Of a stretch of 64,000 bases of DNA, positions 1-13,800 are shown in pieces. Position 1 is the first letter of the stretch. Each line of letters starts with the position of its first letter. The translations under genes were made by a program, and so were the position numbers. The notes under the pieces are model-generated. The model saw only the letters and a list, made by a program, of their open reading frames with translations, was not told where the DNA came from and did no database searches. Origin of the DNA: Paramecium tetraurelia (Eukaryota > Ciliophora > Oligohymenophorea > Peniculida > Parameciidae); contig NW_001798954.1 of the NCBI RefSeq assembly GCF_000165425.1, positions 1 through 64,000 on the forward strand, in the 5' to 3' direction.

Positions 1-1211
1 AAAATAAGAGGGTTGACAACTTGAATAGCAGATTTAAACTTATGAATTTAAGATAGGGTAAAGTAGCAAGCACTTTAATGAACATCTATGATGATATAAG
101 ATTATTATCAAATCAAACTAATTTTCAAATCTTCCTATTTTAATTTCTAAATATATCACATTATATTTAAGCTATGCCATAAAGAAAACTATTCAGTTTA
201 ATCTAATTGTTAAAGATTTTAATTCCTAATTATAATAATGAAGAATTAACTTCAATAAGGGATACATTATTTTTTGAAAAGGCTAACACTACTCTTAAAA
301 AAAATTGAATTCAAAATTTGTTTCGAAATCTGTTTAATTCATAATTCTAATAATCAATTGTAATGATTTGTAACAACCCCTGAATATTGAAAGGCAGGGT
401 AAATTAAATGTAATGAAAAATAATTGTAAGAAATAGCAAGGATATGACTGGTATTGATTTCTTAATAGATGAATAAGTACATTTACTTACAATAAAAATA
501 ATTTGCTATTCTAATCACTAAGAAACAAAACTAAAACTTTAATTTGAAATTGTTCAAATTTAAAATTTTCACAAAAAAAAAAATTTGGGTATAAAATGGT
601 TGTTGTAGAAAAAAATTGTAATAATAAATGATTATATAATATCTGTGCATATTTTCCCAATAACTATCTTATATGCAAAGAAATTCGCCTTACCACTGCT
701 CCAAGAATTTAAATTGTTTTTTATCTTGGTGATTACAAAATTGCATTAATAATTAATTAAAAAGAATAAAATTTTTTTTATCTTAAGGAGCTGTTTGATA
801 CAAGATTATGAGAACATAATTTGGCGATTATCCAATGTGAAACCAAAAATTATTGCTATTGATGAGGGAAGACTATAAAATACAATATAATTCTAATATA
901 GTCGAATTCATAATTATACTCAATCAGTATTTTGTATTTTATCAAACACTCATTTTATAAAATAAAATTTTTCATAAGTTCTATGATATTTATTCATTCA
1001 CTTTACACTACTTCCTTTTGCAAATTGAAATTTGATTAAAAGGCTTGCGATCTTAAATTTTGGTAATTTTCATATTTTTCAATTTATGAAATCTCTTATA
1101 ATTAGGTATCCAAGTGTTATAATTTTTTAATTATATTTGTCTATTTCTTTATTTCTTCTTGCAATTGTGCAGTTACATTATACATTTTCTCCTTAATTTT
1201 CAATGACTTTT
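1..1211. other. AT-rich flank outside the telomeric block, no supported gene
   Basis: No open frame in the ciliate code with conserved features was found on either strand. Short coding-like stretches occur around 640-800 (plus strand), but they are broken by TGA and show no domain. The position left of a C-rich telomere block suggests sequence outside an alternative chromosome end. This is inference. Confidence 0.4.
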
Positions 1212-1264
1212 CCAAACCCAACCCCAACCCCAAACCCAACCCCAAACCCAAACCCAACCCCAAC
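1212..1264 (+). repeat. Interstitial telomeric repeats (C3A3/C4A2 hexamers)
   Basis: About 53 nt can be cut into nine consecutive hexamers of the form CCAA(A/C)C, a mix of C3A3 and C4A2 units with no spacing errors. This mix is the known pattern of Paramecium telomeres. The C-rich strand reads left to right, so a natural chromosome end here would have its body to the right (coordinates above 1264). The block is not at the window edge: 1.2 kb of AT-rich sequence lies to its left. Confidence 0.9.
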
Positions 1265-3269
1265 GCTAGATAAGGTATAAGTAAATTTTTGGAAAGGAAA
1301 AGTCAAACCAAATAAAGATAATAAAGAAAATAATTTTTTTAAAGAAATTCAGTACAAAGCTCTTTACTATGTATGTCCATTAACAATAAAATAGTACCTT
1401 TTGCTATTGCCTCACTACTATCACAAAATTTATTTATTATTTATAGGAATTTTTTTTAACTCATCTAATATGAAAACTTCTTTGTAAGATGTAATTAAAT
1501 ATTGAATTTTTGGTACAATATCAATGCTATCTTTGAACATAGCCTCTAAATAAATTAATTAAAGAGTGGTATTTTCCTATTTAAAATCAATCATAAAAGA
1601 AGCTCTTAAATATCCAAGTCTTCCCAATTGTAAACCAAGACAAAATACAAGGGATAATAATACGCAGATAATATTAATTGATCATATAAGCTTTAAAACA
1701 ATTTAATAAATATATCTAAAAAGTTAAAAGTGATCTAGTCAATTGGAAATTAAAACATCATCCATTTTAGATATTTATCCTACTACTTTTTATACGTATT
1801 TGAACAGAGATTACAACTCCAAGATACAAAAAGACATTCTTCCAGCTTTAATGGCAATAAACTTGGATTTCAAAACTTCACCACCTAATATAATATTAGA
1901 AATTATTGATTCCTCATCCAGATCAAGGAATAGCTTAAATTATAACAAAAGAAATGAAGGTGGATTCAAATAAATGTTGATATTATAAATTTCTCCCAAT
2001 AGACTTCTCTAAAATACAAAATATGCATATGATTAGAAAAATTATATATTTGAGTATAATATAAAATACCAATTGAATATTAATGTGAAATGCATTCTTA
2101 TGGATTGGAAAAATCAGAAACTATGAAATAATTCGAAAGAAAATAGCTAATTCATTTGAAATAGTTTCTATAAGTTCTGGAAATCCGCTTGTTGAATTAT
2201 TTATTAATAAGCATTCTATAAAATATAATATTTACACTTTTATCAAAAATATTGAATTTCATTTATAAATAACAATAGCAAAAATCTTTTTTTAATAACA
2301 CAATATTATTTAATTCTCCTTTTAATATTGATTGAATTTTATCTTAAGAAATAATCATTTTACTATTAAATTCATTTTGAATTAGTAATTATTGGCTTTC
2401 TTATTTAAAACAAAATTATCCCTCAGGCTGATGGCAAATACATATTTAGAAGTTTATTTAAATTAAATAATAGATCGATGTTTTATGAACATTAATTAAA
2501 AGAATAAAATCAATTATTTTTATATTAAGCATTATATTTATCTCTAAAAATTTATTCATAAGAAATTTTAATTATATATCATAAATTCTATCACTAATAT
2601 TTAATTCTGTTCTGTAATAATTTAATTTCTGTGTGTAATAATGTGATATAAATGATGTTACCTACCTTGTCCAAAGTTTTAACTTTAAAGTTGATTGCTA
2701 AGATAAATTAGTAGACCTCCAGTTAAATTCTTGTTTCTCTCAAATGAGAAGTCCGAGAAGGTTTGTCTAAACCAACCTTTAGATATATTTTTGGAGTTTC
2801 AAGTAACAATATTCTTTCCAATTATTTTTTTCTCAACAAAGTATTAATTATTTTATAGTTACATCAAATGAACTCAGCTATCACAGTACTCTGATTTATT
2901 TCTTTTAATAAATCTCTAATATTTGAATAGGATATAATTATTTGCATAACATATATTTCTTATACTAATTAAGTTATTGGTTTATTATAGATTAAATATT
3001 CCTATTTAATAAATTCTGAAATTTTTGTATTAATTTATTGTAAAATGATATTTGGATAGGTTTAGAACTTAATAAAATTTGGTTATTCCATCAATTGAAT
3101 TTATATTCTTAATATAAAGGAGGAGGTAATTATTATTAAGAATATTAAGAATTCACAAAATATAAAAAGTTGTCAATAAAAATATATTTCATACTATGAA
3201 TGACAAATTAATCACTATGAAATTGAATAAGTCATATAAAAATTGTTTAAATAATTTTATAATTAAAAA
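1265..3269. other. Gene-poor subtelomere-like region
   Basis: Two kilobases of AT-rich DNA without a convincing complete gene. Two coding-like islands are visible. One is the open frame listed at 1734-2126. The other is a less AT-rich patch at about 2640-2800 with open frames on the minus strand but no start or domain. Such relics are common next to Paramecium telomeres (family knowledge); here it is only an inference. Confidence 0.45.
1734..2126 (+). pseudogene. Open frame without a start codon, possible gene relic
   Basis: In the ciliate code this frame stays open for 130 codons between two TGA codons (1731-1733 and 2124-2126). It has plausible amino acid content, for example the stretch LEIKTSSILDIYPTTF, and several Q codons written TAA or TAG. 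The first in-frame ATG comes only about 40 codons in (MAINLDF), no splice-linked upstream exon was found, and no domain was recognised. Given its place beside a telomeric block, a decayed subtelomeric gene or an exon of an unfound gene are both possible. Confidence 0.3.
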
Positions 3270-3563
3270 ATGTAGGTATTAACACCAGCAGATCTAAAAT
3301 CTGATAAAAAAGTAATTTTATATGGAGCAACACACTGTCCATATTGCTCTAAGGCAAAAGCTCTTTTAGCAAACCTTAATATAGAATTCGAGTATCGAGG
3401 AACTGATGTATCAGCCTAATTTGAATAAGAAAGAGAAGCATTAGGAAAACATTTAAATTACGAGACTATTCCTATGATTTTTGTAAACAATTAATTCATA
3501 GGTGGCAACTCAGATTTGCATGAGCTTCATGAAAAAGGAGGTCTGTTGCCATTGTTAAAATGA
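3270..3563 (+). CDS. Glutaredoxin (dithiol, CPYC type)
   Basis: A 97-residue protein in one exon, starting at ATG 3270 and ending at TGA 3561-3563. The active site CPYC lies near residue 23 in the context ATHCPYCSKAK. The glutathione-binding TIPMIFVN segment (cis-proline) and a following GG pair are in the expected places. The length is normal for a class I glutaredoxin, which reduces disulfides and protein-glutathione mixed disulfides with glutathione. No signal peptide or long presequence is seen, so a cytosolic location is likely. Several Q codons are TAA or TAG. Upstream is the gene-poor subtelomeric region. Confidence 0.93.
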
Positions 3564-4472
3564 AAACGAATTATTCATATAAAGAAAAAGTTTATATATT
3601 TTTAATCAGCCTGCCAATTCTTCAAGAATAATTAAACTTTCTTGAGTCTTTTTTGAGCTATTTTATGGAATTCAAAGTTGTAAATGTTGTTTAAAGCACT
3701 ATTTTCTTTAATCAATTTTTTAATTAATTATAGTCAAAATCATGGTTGTGTTTATGCTCAGACTTATTTTCATATCAATTACATAAGATGTAGGAGAAAG
3801 CAAATATAAATCCAAAATTCATGCATAAATATTCAATATTAAAGGAAGGCTGTGCTTATTTAACTTTTGCAATTTTTTAATAAATTAATTGAGCGAAAGT
3901 AAATTGGATAGAATATATATCTTCTTTATTCATTATGAAAAGGAATAATTTTCAAAATAGTGAGAATTGGATGCAACAATATATTTATTAAACATAAGTC
4001 TGAGAGAAGGTATTTAGATTAAATTTTTGTTTGTTAATATTACAACTTAATAAAGACGATTTGTCACGTTAAGACTTCTTTATATTTGCTTTAAATAAAT
4101 ATCCCTCCAAAAAAAAAGAAGATTAACTTAATTTTTCTTTTAGAATCTAATATGTTTCTAAAATTAGAAAGATTTCTAGTAGTTATTATATATTTTTACT
4201 GATGTTTGTGATAAATACAAAAAGCCGGAAAGTTATGAGAAAAATAATTCTTAAGTTTTTTGAATAGATACAAAATCAAAAGGCTTCCATTTATTAGTTT
4301 TGCATTTTCATAAAGTAAAAAGTATTTTATACATAAGCAAAATATATAATTTCTCATATATTGTTTTTATATATATAAAATTAATCATCTTTCAGTTTCT
4401 AATCCACAATTGCTAATTATTTTTAAATTGAATAATTAACGATAAAATAATTAGAGTATTATTTTAAATTAA
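3564..4472. other. Intergenic, no gene seen
   Basis: About 900 nt of AT-rich sequence between the glutaredoxin and katanin genes. Frames on both strands are short or cut by TGA, and no tRNA-like fold or conserved motif was noticed. Confidence 0.5.
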
Positions 4473-6372
4473 ATGAGTAGGAACTTTAAATTAGGTATAA
4501 TTTAGATAATATAAAGTAGGAGAGATAGAAAATCAAACCAAAATAAAATTAGCAAAGTTTTCAGGATAGAATAGCAGATTATTTACATTCGTTGATGATA
4601 TCAATTAGATTTTCATAAACAAGATTGAATTTTCAAAAAATTTAAGTGAGTTGGGTATATAGAATCCATTTAATAAACAATTTGGAATAAGTCAGAATGA
4701 GATTTCATCAATAATATTTTCATAGTCTGAAAACGAATTAGTAAATGGGTCTAATAAAGGAATATTAACTTATTGGGATATATCTACATAAAAAAGTATA
4801 CATAGTAAACGATTTTAGTTATACAAAATATAAAAGGACATTTATCTGGCATTAGTTGTTTGAGTGTATTTCCAAATGATAATAATTTATTGATATCTGG
4901 AGGAATGGATAGTTAGATAAAGATTTGGGATTCAAGACAGTAAAATAATGGATTGACATTACGATCTCACAAATTATCAATAAATAGTATGATGGTATCT
5001 AAAGATGGGAAATTATTGGCTTCAGGATCAAATGATGGAAGTGTAAAGATTTGGGAAATGAATACTTAAAAAGTATTGGCATCATTTAATGAATCAGATT
5101 GGCCTATATGCTGCGTTTAATTTAATCCTGTTGATAAGGCTGTTGCTGCATCCTCAGATGATGGTTGTATCAGATATTGGGATGTTGATAGATTGAGTCT
5201 AATATCTCAAACAATCCCAGACAAATAATGTATTTATCAGATAAAGTTTTGCGAAAATGGTCAATAGTTATTTTCAGCCTAAAACTTCTCCTTAAAAGTT
5301 TGGGATATGGAAAGAGATGGCTTATTATTAGATTATATTGATAGTCAATGGAAATGTATTTTAGATTTAAATGTTTTTGATAACAAAGATATAATTGGGT
5401 TAACAACCTAAAATTCTACAGGTTTAAGTATATTTGGTACAAAGATGAACAATATCAACAATGAAAAACACATATATCGAAATCATAGTGAGAAGGTGCA
5501 GGGATGTTAAATTAGTGATCACGGTTATGAAAGACATAGTGTAAATGTATTGAAACCAAAAAACACTCATATACAGAGTTATGGAAATATATTAGAAGAA
5601 TAAGGCTTTTAATTGTGTAGTAATAATTCAAACAAATTTTTACCGACAAGCCAAATTGCTTAGAGAATTAATTATGAAAGTGTTATTTAAGAGGAGGACA
5701 TGAAATAAAGTTGCTTGGATTTAATAATAAGTCATGATGAGGTTAATTTGTCTAGTTTTGTCATTGACGATTCAAATAAATAAAAATTTAAATAAATGGA
5801 TTAAATCAATGACATTTCAAAAGATCATAGTAAAGTTATTTAAATATTAAATTAAAGAATCAATTATATGAAACCCATTATGCATTGGTGGAGTAATAAT
5901 AATATAAAATCTGCAGTAAATGCGATCAATTAATTAAGCGAACCTTCCATTTTATTTGATGCATTATTGATGTGTGCTTAAAGTACAAAGTTCAAATCCA
6001 TTCCTATGGAACAACTACCTTAGCTTTTAGAAAAATGCAAAATTTTAATAGACTCAAAATACTTGTCTCATATTAGAGGAGGTCTACTGTTTTGTTATAG
6101 AACATTCACTACTTATAGAGACGTACAATTTTGTAATCCATAAATTTTAGGATATTCAAACCATCAAGAGTTTTAATTAGATGTCTAAAGTAGATTTGAG
6201 TAGAGAAGAGAGAATTGCAAAATACGATAAAATAGTGGAACAATTAAAACAAATTGTTTAAATGTCTAAATTGACCAAATTAATTGAGAGAAATAAAATG
6301 GAAGTTAGTGAATTAGCGAAAAAGTTACAAATAGAGATGCTAAGTTTGCTTAAAAGAATTAATTAATAATGA
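4473..6372 (+). CDS. KATNB1: Katanin p80 regulatory subunit (WD40 + con80)
   Basis: Start ATG 4473, stop TGA 6370-6372, about 600 residues. Three introns are needed: 4495-4519 (25 nt), 4796-4818 (23 nt) and 6123-6150 (28 nt), each GT...AG and each restoring the frame. The N-terminal half is a WD40 propeller, with repeats ending in KIWD, KIWE and RYWD. The C-terminal half matches the con80 domain that binds katanin p60 and microtubules: MHWWSNNN, LLEKCKILIDSKYLSHI, then VDLSREERIAKYDKIVEQL. Katanin severs microtubules and in ciliates acts at basal bodies and cilia. The middle linker is Asn/Gln/Ser-rich. Identification rests on domain order plus the con80 signature. Confidence 0.88.
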
Positions 6373-6444
6373 AAACTCTATTATAATATTCTTATTATTT
6401 TGTATATAATAATTATCACAAAACTAGTTTTTTCGACTAATAGT

Positions 6445-7797
6445 TCAATATTTAAATAAATTCTATATAACCTCCAGCTTCAAGAATGGATAAGCAAATG
6501 CAACTCGAATTATATTGTATAATAAGTATACGATAAGTAGAATCGAAGAACTTTCTACAACTGAATTATCCTTTATATCTCCATCGACACACCATAAGAT
6601 GATCTTCCCTCTTTTAGAAATCTATTCATCAGCTATGATCTAGGCCATATCCTTACCTCATTATAGTATTGACTCTAATTTGCTCCATTAATAATTGAAT
6701 AATACATCAAAAATAGTATAACTACTGCACGTCCTGACAAGAAACCGAGGCATAAAAATATTACAAAAAAGTATAATCAAGGTGCAATCACTAGTCTCTT
6801 TGCTACTTCTTCTGAATTAGAGAAAACTACAACTTCTCCAACTGTTAAAAATGCAATACTAATAGCAATTTCCAATATACTTCTGATATTGGATATTATA
6901 TATAAGGATTATTGAAACTCAAATTTCTGTGTCGCATTTGACTATACCATCTATCGCAGTATATAAACTACAGCCCAAAATAATTGTTGATTCTCTATAA
7001 ATGAAGGCACAAACTATAACTCCCGTAGCATACCCACAGCAGCAGATGTCCATTAATTATAATTTATCTAAGGGTTTTATTATCGTTATTAATTCCTTAC
7101 AAACTTTAGAATAATAAAAACAGTAATAAAAAAATGAAATATATTGACGTAATGCATATCAATACCACTACAAATCTTACTGTATAAATATAATTCTCAC
7201 TTGTTTTATATCCTGTTGTAATAACTCTACAAATGGATCTACCTGCAAATTTAAATGCAGTCCAAGCTATAATGGAAAAAGAATTGAATCCAAAGAACAA
7301 TCCAATAACGAAACCAGCTTTAGTTCCTACAGGCATAAACCATACCTACAATATTATTTAGAGCTTAATAAAGTTGCTAATAAGGGTAGGAGTATCAAAA
7401 TCAATGCATAAATAAATGAATTATAGTACATTCCAATCACTATATTTATATTTATATTTATCTGCATCCATCAACCAAATCACTTGCATAGTTATGCCTT
7501 ACCTATTCTCATTTGATTGAACACTTCATATTATCTAACGATTTCTTAAGCTTCACACATTAGCACAAATTATTTGACTAAATATTGTGGTTCATCAACT
7601 CTCTCTGACAATCCTCCACATTATGCTATAATACACCAGATCAATTCTAATAAGGATGCTAAGATTATCAACAAAATTGGCCAATCCACTACTAAATCAA
7701 ATACCAACTGCTACAGCTGTTAAAGCAATCTACAAAGATAATTTATATAAGATACTATTGAACCTAGACGCATTCCCAAAGAATAACCAATACACAT
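6445..7797 (-). CDS. Unrecognised multi-pass membrane protein
   Basis: Read on the minus strand from ATG 7797 (MCIGYSLGMRLGSI) to a TGA at 6447-6445. The first ~110 residues are continuous: a hydrophobic segment (WPILLIILASLLELIW) is followed by a soluble stretch (LSERVDEPQYLVKQFVLM). A small intron near 7470 then leads to further hydrophobic segments, including GFVIGLFFGFNSFSIIAW. The exon structure between about 7130 and 6640 is not resolved, because several frames are open and at least one more intron is needed. The tail IIADEQISKRGKIILW looks cytosolic. I do not recognise the family. It lies 48 bp behind the stop of the large PHD gene on the same strand. Confidence 0.55.
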
Positions 7798-7845
7798 TTA
7801 TTAAAAAAACGAATTTATTATAATCTTAATATTCTATACATAATT

Positions 7846-10800
7846 TCATTTAGAGTTAAAATTTCCTTTATTATAATGAGAACCAATTGCTCTAGGATTT
7901 GATTCTTAATATTTTAAACCTTTGGGATTTCGCTAAATGTATAGATAATATTGCTACTTAATTATTATTATCGTTAAATTCTTCTTCTGATGTCGCTGGT
8001 TCAAATTAAAGTTTTGAATTTTCTTGTATTTATTTTTATTACATTTTCTCTTGATTTTTTCTACTTTCCTTCCATTTTCTAAATTCATATGACTAATTTA
8101 GTTTATTTTAATTATGTACTTATGAAAGATTCTTAATTATTTCAATAGAAATTCCACTAAAATTACTGACCCAAATTCCTTATTATTATTATTTTAATGA
8201 AATTACAAAACACAAAGTTGATATATAATTGTCTAATTGTTTATAAATCTCTTCCTATTTGATTAGATGCTATCTCAAAATAATCTCTTCTAGTCTAAAA
8301 TTACAAAAAAGATCAGATCTCAACATTTATTCGTGATGCATCAAGTAAACAATTGTATCCACCAACTTATACTCTAATATTCTATGATCTTTCTATAACT
8401 CTTCACTTACTCTATTTAAGGCTTCTAAATCTTGCAATCTTTCTGGTACTATTTATCCTGATAATACTTATTATCTATTTTATTAAGATATTTTTTCTAT
8501 TTCTTTTAATATATATTCTTAATCTTGATAGTTGGAAATCTTTAGATCTTATATCAATTTTGGGAATTTATTGTATCTTAATTCTGTTTGATGACTAAAA
8601 TAATCAATAGTGAAAGTGGAACCATCAGGTAAAACTAATTTAGAGCCATTTTGACCTATTTTTGTTAATTTGTCTCCGTAAATATATGGATAGACCTAGA
8701 TTAAATTAAGTGTATTGTTTTACTTCTTTTTTGTTTTAAAAAATTTTTGGATCCTTCTCTTCTTCTTTTTAAGTTGCTTTATTGTTTGGAACTAACTTAA
8801 ATTCAGAAGATCCTTGAGATACTGAATCTTAGCTGGATGAGATGCTAGATTATATTTAATTTTATTCTTTAAGTTTTGGTTGTTATTTTTAGTTTGATGA
8901 GACTTATAAGATTTATTATTTCTATTATTGCTGTTATTATTTTGATTCTTACAATTTTTGTATCAATAAACATTAATTGTTTAATTATTGATTCAATTTA
9001 TCCAATTTTACATTTTACATTATCTAAGGCTGTTGTTTTTATACTGTTGATTGAGTTTAAGATTTAAGTCTAATCTTTTATGTCTATAATGTATTATTAT
9101 TCTTAATTTAAGATAAAGAACTTACATCTTATTACCTAACCTATTTATATTTATCTTCACATTTTTGTAATTTACCATCCTAATATTTTTACATGGCTTT
9201 TGCAGTAGTTTCTAGATTAATTTATGCAGAGAATAATTGTTTAGAATAGTTTGGAAACTTTTACAACTCTCTATATGTTTCTATAATTAATTACATCACT
9301 TCTTCATATTCTATATATAAATAAATAAAAGTACTCGATTTATTTTAGACATACTCTCCAAACTATTAATTTTCAATTTCTTTCGCTTTTTCACTCAAAT
9401 CTTTTCTATCTTTTAAAATTGGGACCTATTTCATAGCTGTTAACAACTCATGTCTTTTCTCAATTCTTAATTTTTCATAATAATTGTCATAACTAGATTT
9501 CTTAACCTTTTTGATAGACTATTCCGGCTTGTCTTTTGCTGTGGATGGAATCATCCTTTTCTTTTATTTCATCTATATTTTATCTAGATATTGATTAAGA
9601 TCATCAAATGGTTTCCTTGGTTACAAATCTTTTAATTTTTCTTATTTTTGATAGCTAGAAGCATGCTAAAGTTCTAACACTAATTATGAAATATCTATCT
9701 TTCCTTCGATCAATTAGTTCCCATTAGTACTACTTGTCACAACATTAATGATTTTATTCATTAATTATTCTAAGTATGTGATAAATCCTTTTAACTTCTC
9801 AACCTATAATTTTTAATTATTTAATAATGCTGATTCTAAAATCTCATATCCTTAATGTACAAGATTTTGAAAAGAAGAAAATCCTTATTTTCCAGATTAT
9901 CCACTTTTAAATTAATTAACTTATTTAATCCAAATAGCCATTCTAACCCTTTCATATTATTCCCCCCATCTTAGATTAGTCTTTAATTCCTTAAATTCTT
10001 TTTAGGACTGATCTGATAATGGATTACATTCTATTTATTCTAATCTTTTATTAAATTCTTAGTAGTCTCTCAATAGGTTTTCAGTTTCAGGATGAATAAT
10101 GATGCAATCCTCATTTTATTTCTATAGTTTTTTCATAAGTTCAGTCAACTGTTTACAATTTTGTGATGACTTCTATTTTTATAACATCTATTTAATGGTT
10201 GAATAATTTCCTTTCAATTATTCATACTAGTTTAACCATGTCTATGCTAATTATTTTTCGTCTTATAATGGCAATTGTTCTAATTTTTCTACAAGGTTCT
10301 ATACCACTATCTCCTTGCATTTGACCGATGAACTTTATATTTCATTTATGTCCTTTTTCACTTATTAGCATTCCTAATACTTTATTAATACATCTTCTTT
10401 ATCATTTATCTCAATATTTAATATTTTTCCAATATCCTCTATACATAATTCCAATTCTTCAAATTTGTAATCCTATTCATTCTTTATTTTATTAGCAATA
10501 GTTTGAACATTTTCTGCAATTGCTAATATGTTATTGAATTATGAAACATACTCTTCAAATTCATTGTTGGTTCCTTCCATTAAATTCATTAAACTTGTAT
10601 ATTATTTTTTAGCCTTTTACAATTCAACAGTTTTTTTTCCCTTAACAATGTCTCTAATCTTCGATTAGTATATTTTTATTTTCAATTGATCTAATAGCAA
10701 ATCGTCCTATATAAATGATTAAGTCAATCTTTAATATAGCTATGAATAGATTTAGATATCATCATTGTTGCAATTATTAAAATCTTCTTATATTTGTTTA

Positions 10801-13800
10801 ATATTTTCTAAATCTGTACAGAATTCTTTTGAAAAGAAATCATGTACCATATTACTTATTCTTTTTAGTTTTTGTTCTAAATCAATGGCATCTAAAATTT
10901 AGAAATGTAATTTTTATTTTGATGATGATTCTTACTTCGATTTCTTTTTTTCTAAAAATACTTATTTTCTTTAACCATATTCCTTAAATTTATCCACTAA
11001 GTTGTTGAAATTATTGACTTTTTGATTTATTATTTGAATAATTGCTGAATACTTAGGCATATGAGACATTTAAATAATTTCTAATAGCAGCTTGAGACTC
11101 TCATATGTGTGTAATTCAGAGTTTTCAATTTCTTAAAATTTCGTAATGATTGTTACCCATACATTATAAATTTTCACTTAATCCCATATTCCACCTTTAA
11201 TATTTAAAGTTATTTTGTTATAACCCTCAAACCAATCAGATAATGAGATTTCTTTTGGTTATTTATTAATATAGTCTTGTAATGGTACAACTATCTAATT
11301 AAGTATTACAAATTATTTATTAAACAATTCAATAAATTAATCCAACTTAGTTTATTCTACATGATCTTATAATTGAAACTTCTTTGTTATTACAGATTCT
11401 ATTAATTGATTACTTATTTCTGACTTTTACTCATGTAACGATAATAATATTTTGGTTTATTTTTACCATAAGAAGTTTGAATATTAATTAAAGACATTAT
11501 TGATTCGTTTATCGAGTATGTTTTGCTGTTTATTTAAGATGGCTTCTAAATCATTAATCATCGATTCTTGATCATTTTTAAATATGATAGAAAAAGGATT
11601 GCTAATTTAATTAATTTTAAATTGCAAATCTGGATTTTTATCATCTTCAATTTCCATTTCCTACTCAGGAGATTTATATTTTTAATAAAACTCATACAAT
11701 TGTTAGATAAATTGACAAGCTTTGTTTAAACTTTATAATTGTTATTTCTCTTCAAATATAATTTTACTTTAAGAAATTTCATATAAATATAACTTGGCTT
11801 AATCTAATTATTCACATTCATAAATTTCATTTTCTAATAATCTTTGAATTTCTTTCTTTTTTTAGTGATACTTATTGATTTCACATTCAAATTAGTGAAT
11901 TATTTTATCATCAAAATTATATTATTTTGATTTTTCTAAACACATTTCTAATTATTAAAACGTTTGTGTTTTGGCTAGTCTTATTTTTTCAACTTCCTAA
12001 AATATTTCTAATTTTTATTGAAGTTCTTTAATTTCTGGAACATCATATAATTTATTCATTTATAATTCTGCTTAGTATTTTTTTCTTAATTATTCATTTA
12101 GCCCTTTTTAAAGTGTTATATTTCTTAACTTTTATCTATATTCATTCATTTGTTTTTCTACTCTACTTAAAAGTTAAACCTCCTTCTAAGGAGCTTTAGT
12201 TTCTTTTTATAAGTCTTTTAGCATTTATAAATGTGGAATGGAGATTTTAATCTAAATTTCTTTAGTTATTTATTATAACTCGCTGTCGTCATCATCATCA
12301 TCCCTATCTTAATAATAATCAAGATCTTGGATGTATAGTTCATACAATTTAATTTTAGATAGAAAAGCATAATGTTTAGGGAAATCCTTATAATAACAGA
12401 ATGTTTGTTCCATTTTATTTATTAGAATTTGAATGGCATTATTCTGATTATATAGTTTGGAATCCTCTAATTATCCAATAATATGCAATCCTTAATTTAC
12501 TTCTTATTCTATGTATGAAATCCAAGATACTTTAATAGATAAGTTTTCAATTTATTTTAAAATCTTATTAACATACTCCACATTAATTTTACATTAATTT
12601 AATTTAATTCTGGATTGAGAAATGAGATTGAAGAATTCTTAATAATTGTGAATTGGCTCTATTTCTAATTCAAAATATTTTTGTAATTTTTAATACTCCT
12701 CAAGTTCATCATCTTCATCTTCTTCTTCTTCAGATGAGTCAATAATTCCATTAAATTTGGTTTCAAAATCTTAGAATTTATCTTAAGATTTTTGCAAAGT
12801 AGAAACAAACTCTCTTTTTATTCTTTTATAAGTTGGTATTTATTATTGTAAGTAAATGAACTCTTGAAATTCAGTTGATTTATATTCCATTAATATTGTA
12901 GTCTTCGTTATTTTCTATTTCATTATAATTATGTCAAAGGCTTTTTGTAAATGATTCAATTTTTGTAATAATTCCTAATAAAATTAGCATTCTTCCAAAT
13001 CTTTAAACAAAGTGATAACTTGTAATAGTTTATTTTTTAAAGCACTATTATGTTGAATATTTTCAGGAATAGTGTTATTTTTGTCATCTAACTAAGATCT
13101 GATTATCCATTAGTTTTCATCTCTATAAGGAATTTTTTAGGTAAAAATAAAGTTCATCAAATCAGTTAATTTAGATTTCTCTTCAATTAAACCAAGCTAA
13201 GTTTATAGAGAATTTGGAAATGGAAGATTTGAAAGAATGAATTATAGTATTTAATATTCAGCTTCATTATCTAAATATTTAAAAAATTTTACATTTGGAT
13301 ATCATTCTATCTAACGCTCTTTCACAATAAATTCCAATAATAAGGAGTGATATGAAATTCAATTTCAAAACAGGTGGAAATAATTGATTTAAATTAGAAA
13401 TTGGATTAAATCTTAAGATATGATTTAGTTTATTTTTTGCCCATCTAATACAGAATGGACAACAATATATTTCTTTGCTCTTTTGTTCTTGAAAATCCTT
13501 TTAGTATTTTCGTACACATTGATCATGAAACCATTCTGTACAGGTTTCACATTAGACCATATCATCTGAATCTACTTCTTGTTTACAATAACAATAAGAC
13601 TTAGCAGATTTGTGTTTGAAACAAATCCATGATAAGATAGATCTAATATGATAATTATTAATTACTCTTTTTCTTCTTCAATTTTATCAGTTTAAAAGTA
13701 TTGTTAAAATAATACATCTAATTTAATTTACTTAGAATTTCCTTATATTTTCATATATTATTCAAATATATTTTGGACATTATTTTTAAGTGACTATTTA

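Noticed and set aside
7441-7465. Short TATTTA tandem repeat
   Set aside because: It codes for a KYKYKY stretch inside the membrane protein gene; too short to be a separate repeat element.
7846-7860. ATG at 7849 as the start of the downstream membrane protein
   Set aside because: It overlaps the stop of the large PHD gene and the frame reads back into that gene's last exon; the ATG at 7797 gives a normal 48-bp gap and an intron-free N-terminus.
8353-9067. Two very hydrophobic plus-strand frames (Ile/Leu-rich)
   Set aside because: They are the antisense of Asn/Gln/Lys-rich codons in the large PHD gene; A/T-rich antisense frames always look hydrophobic here.
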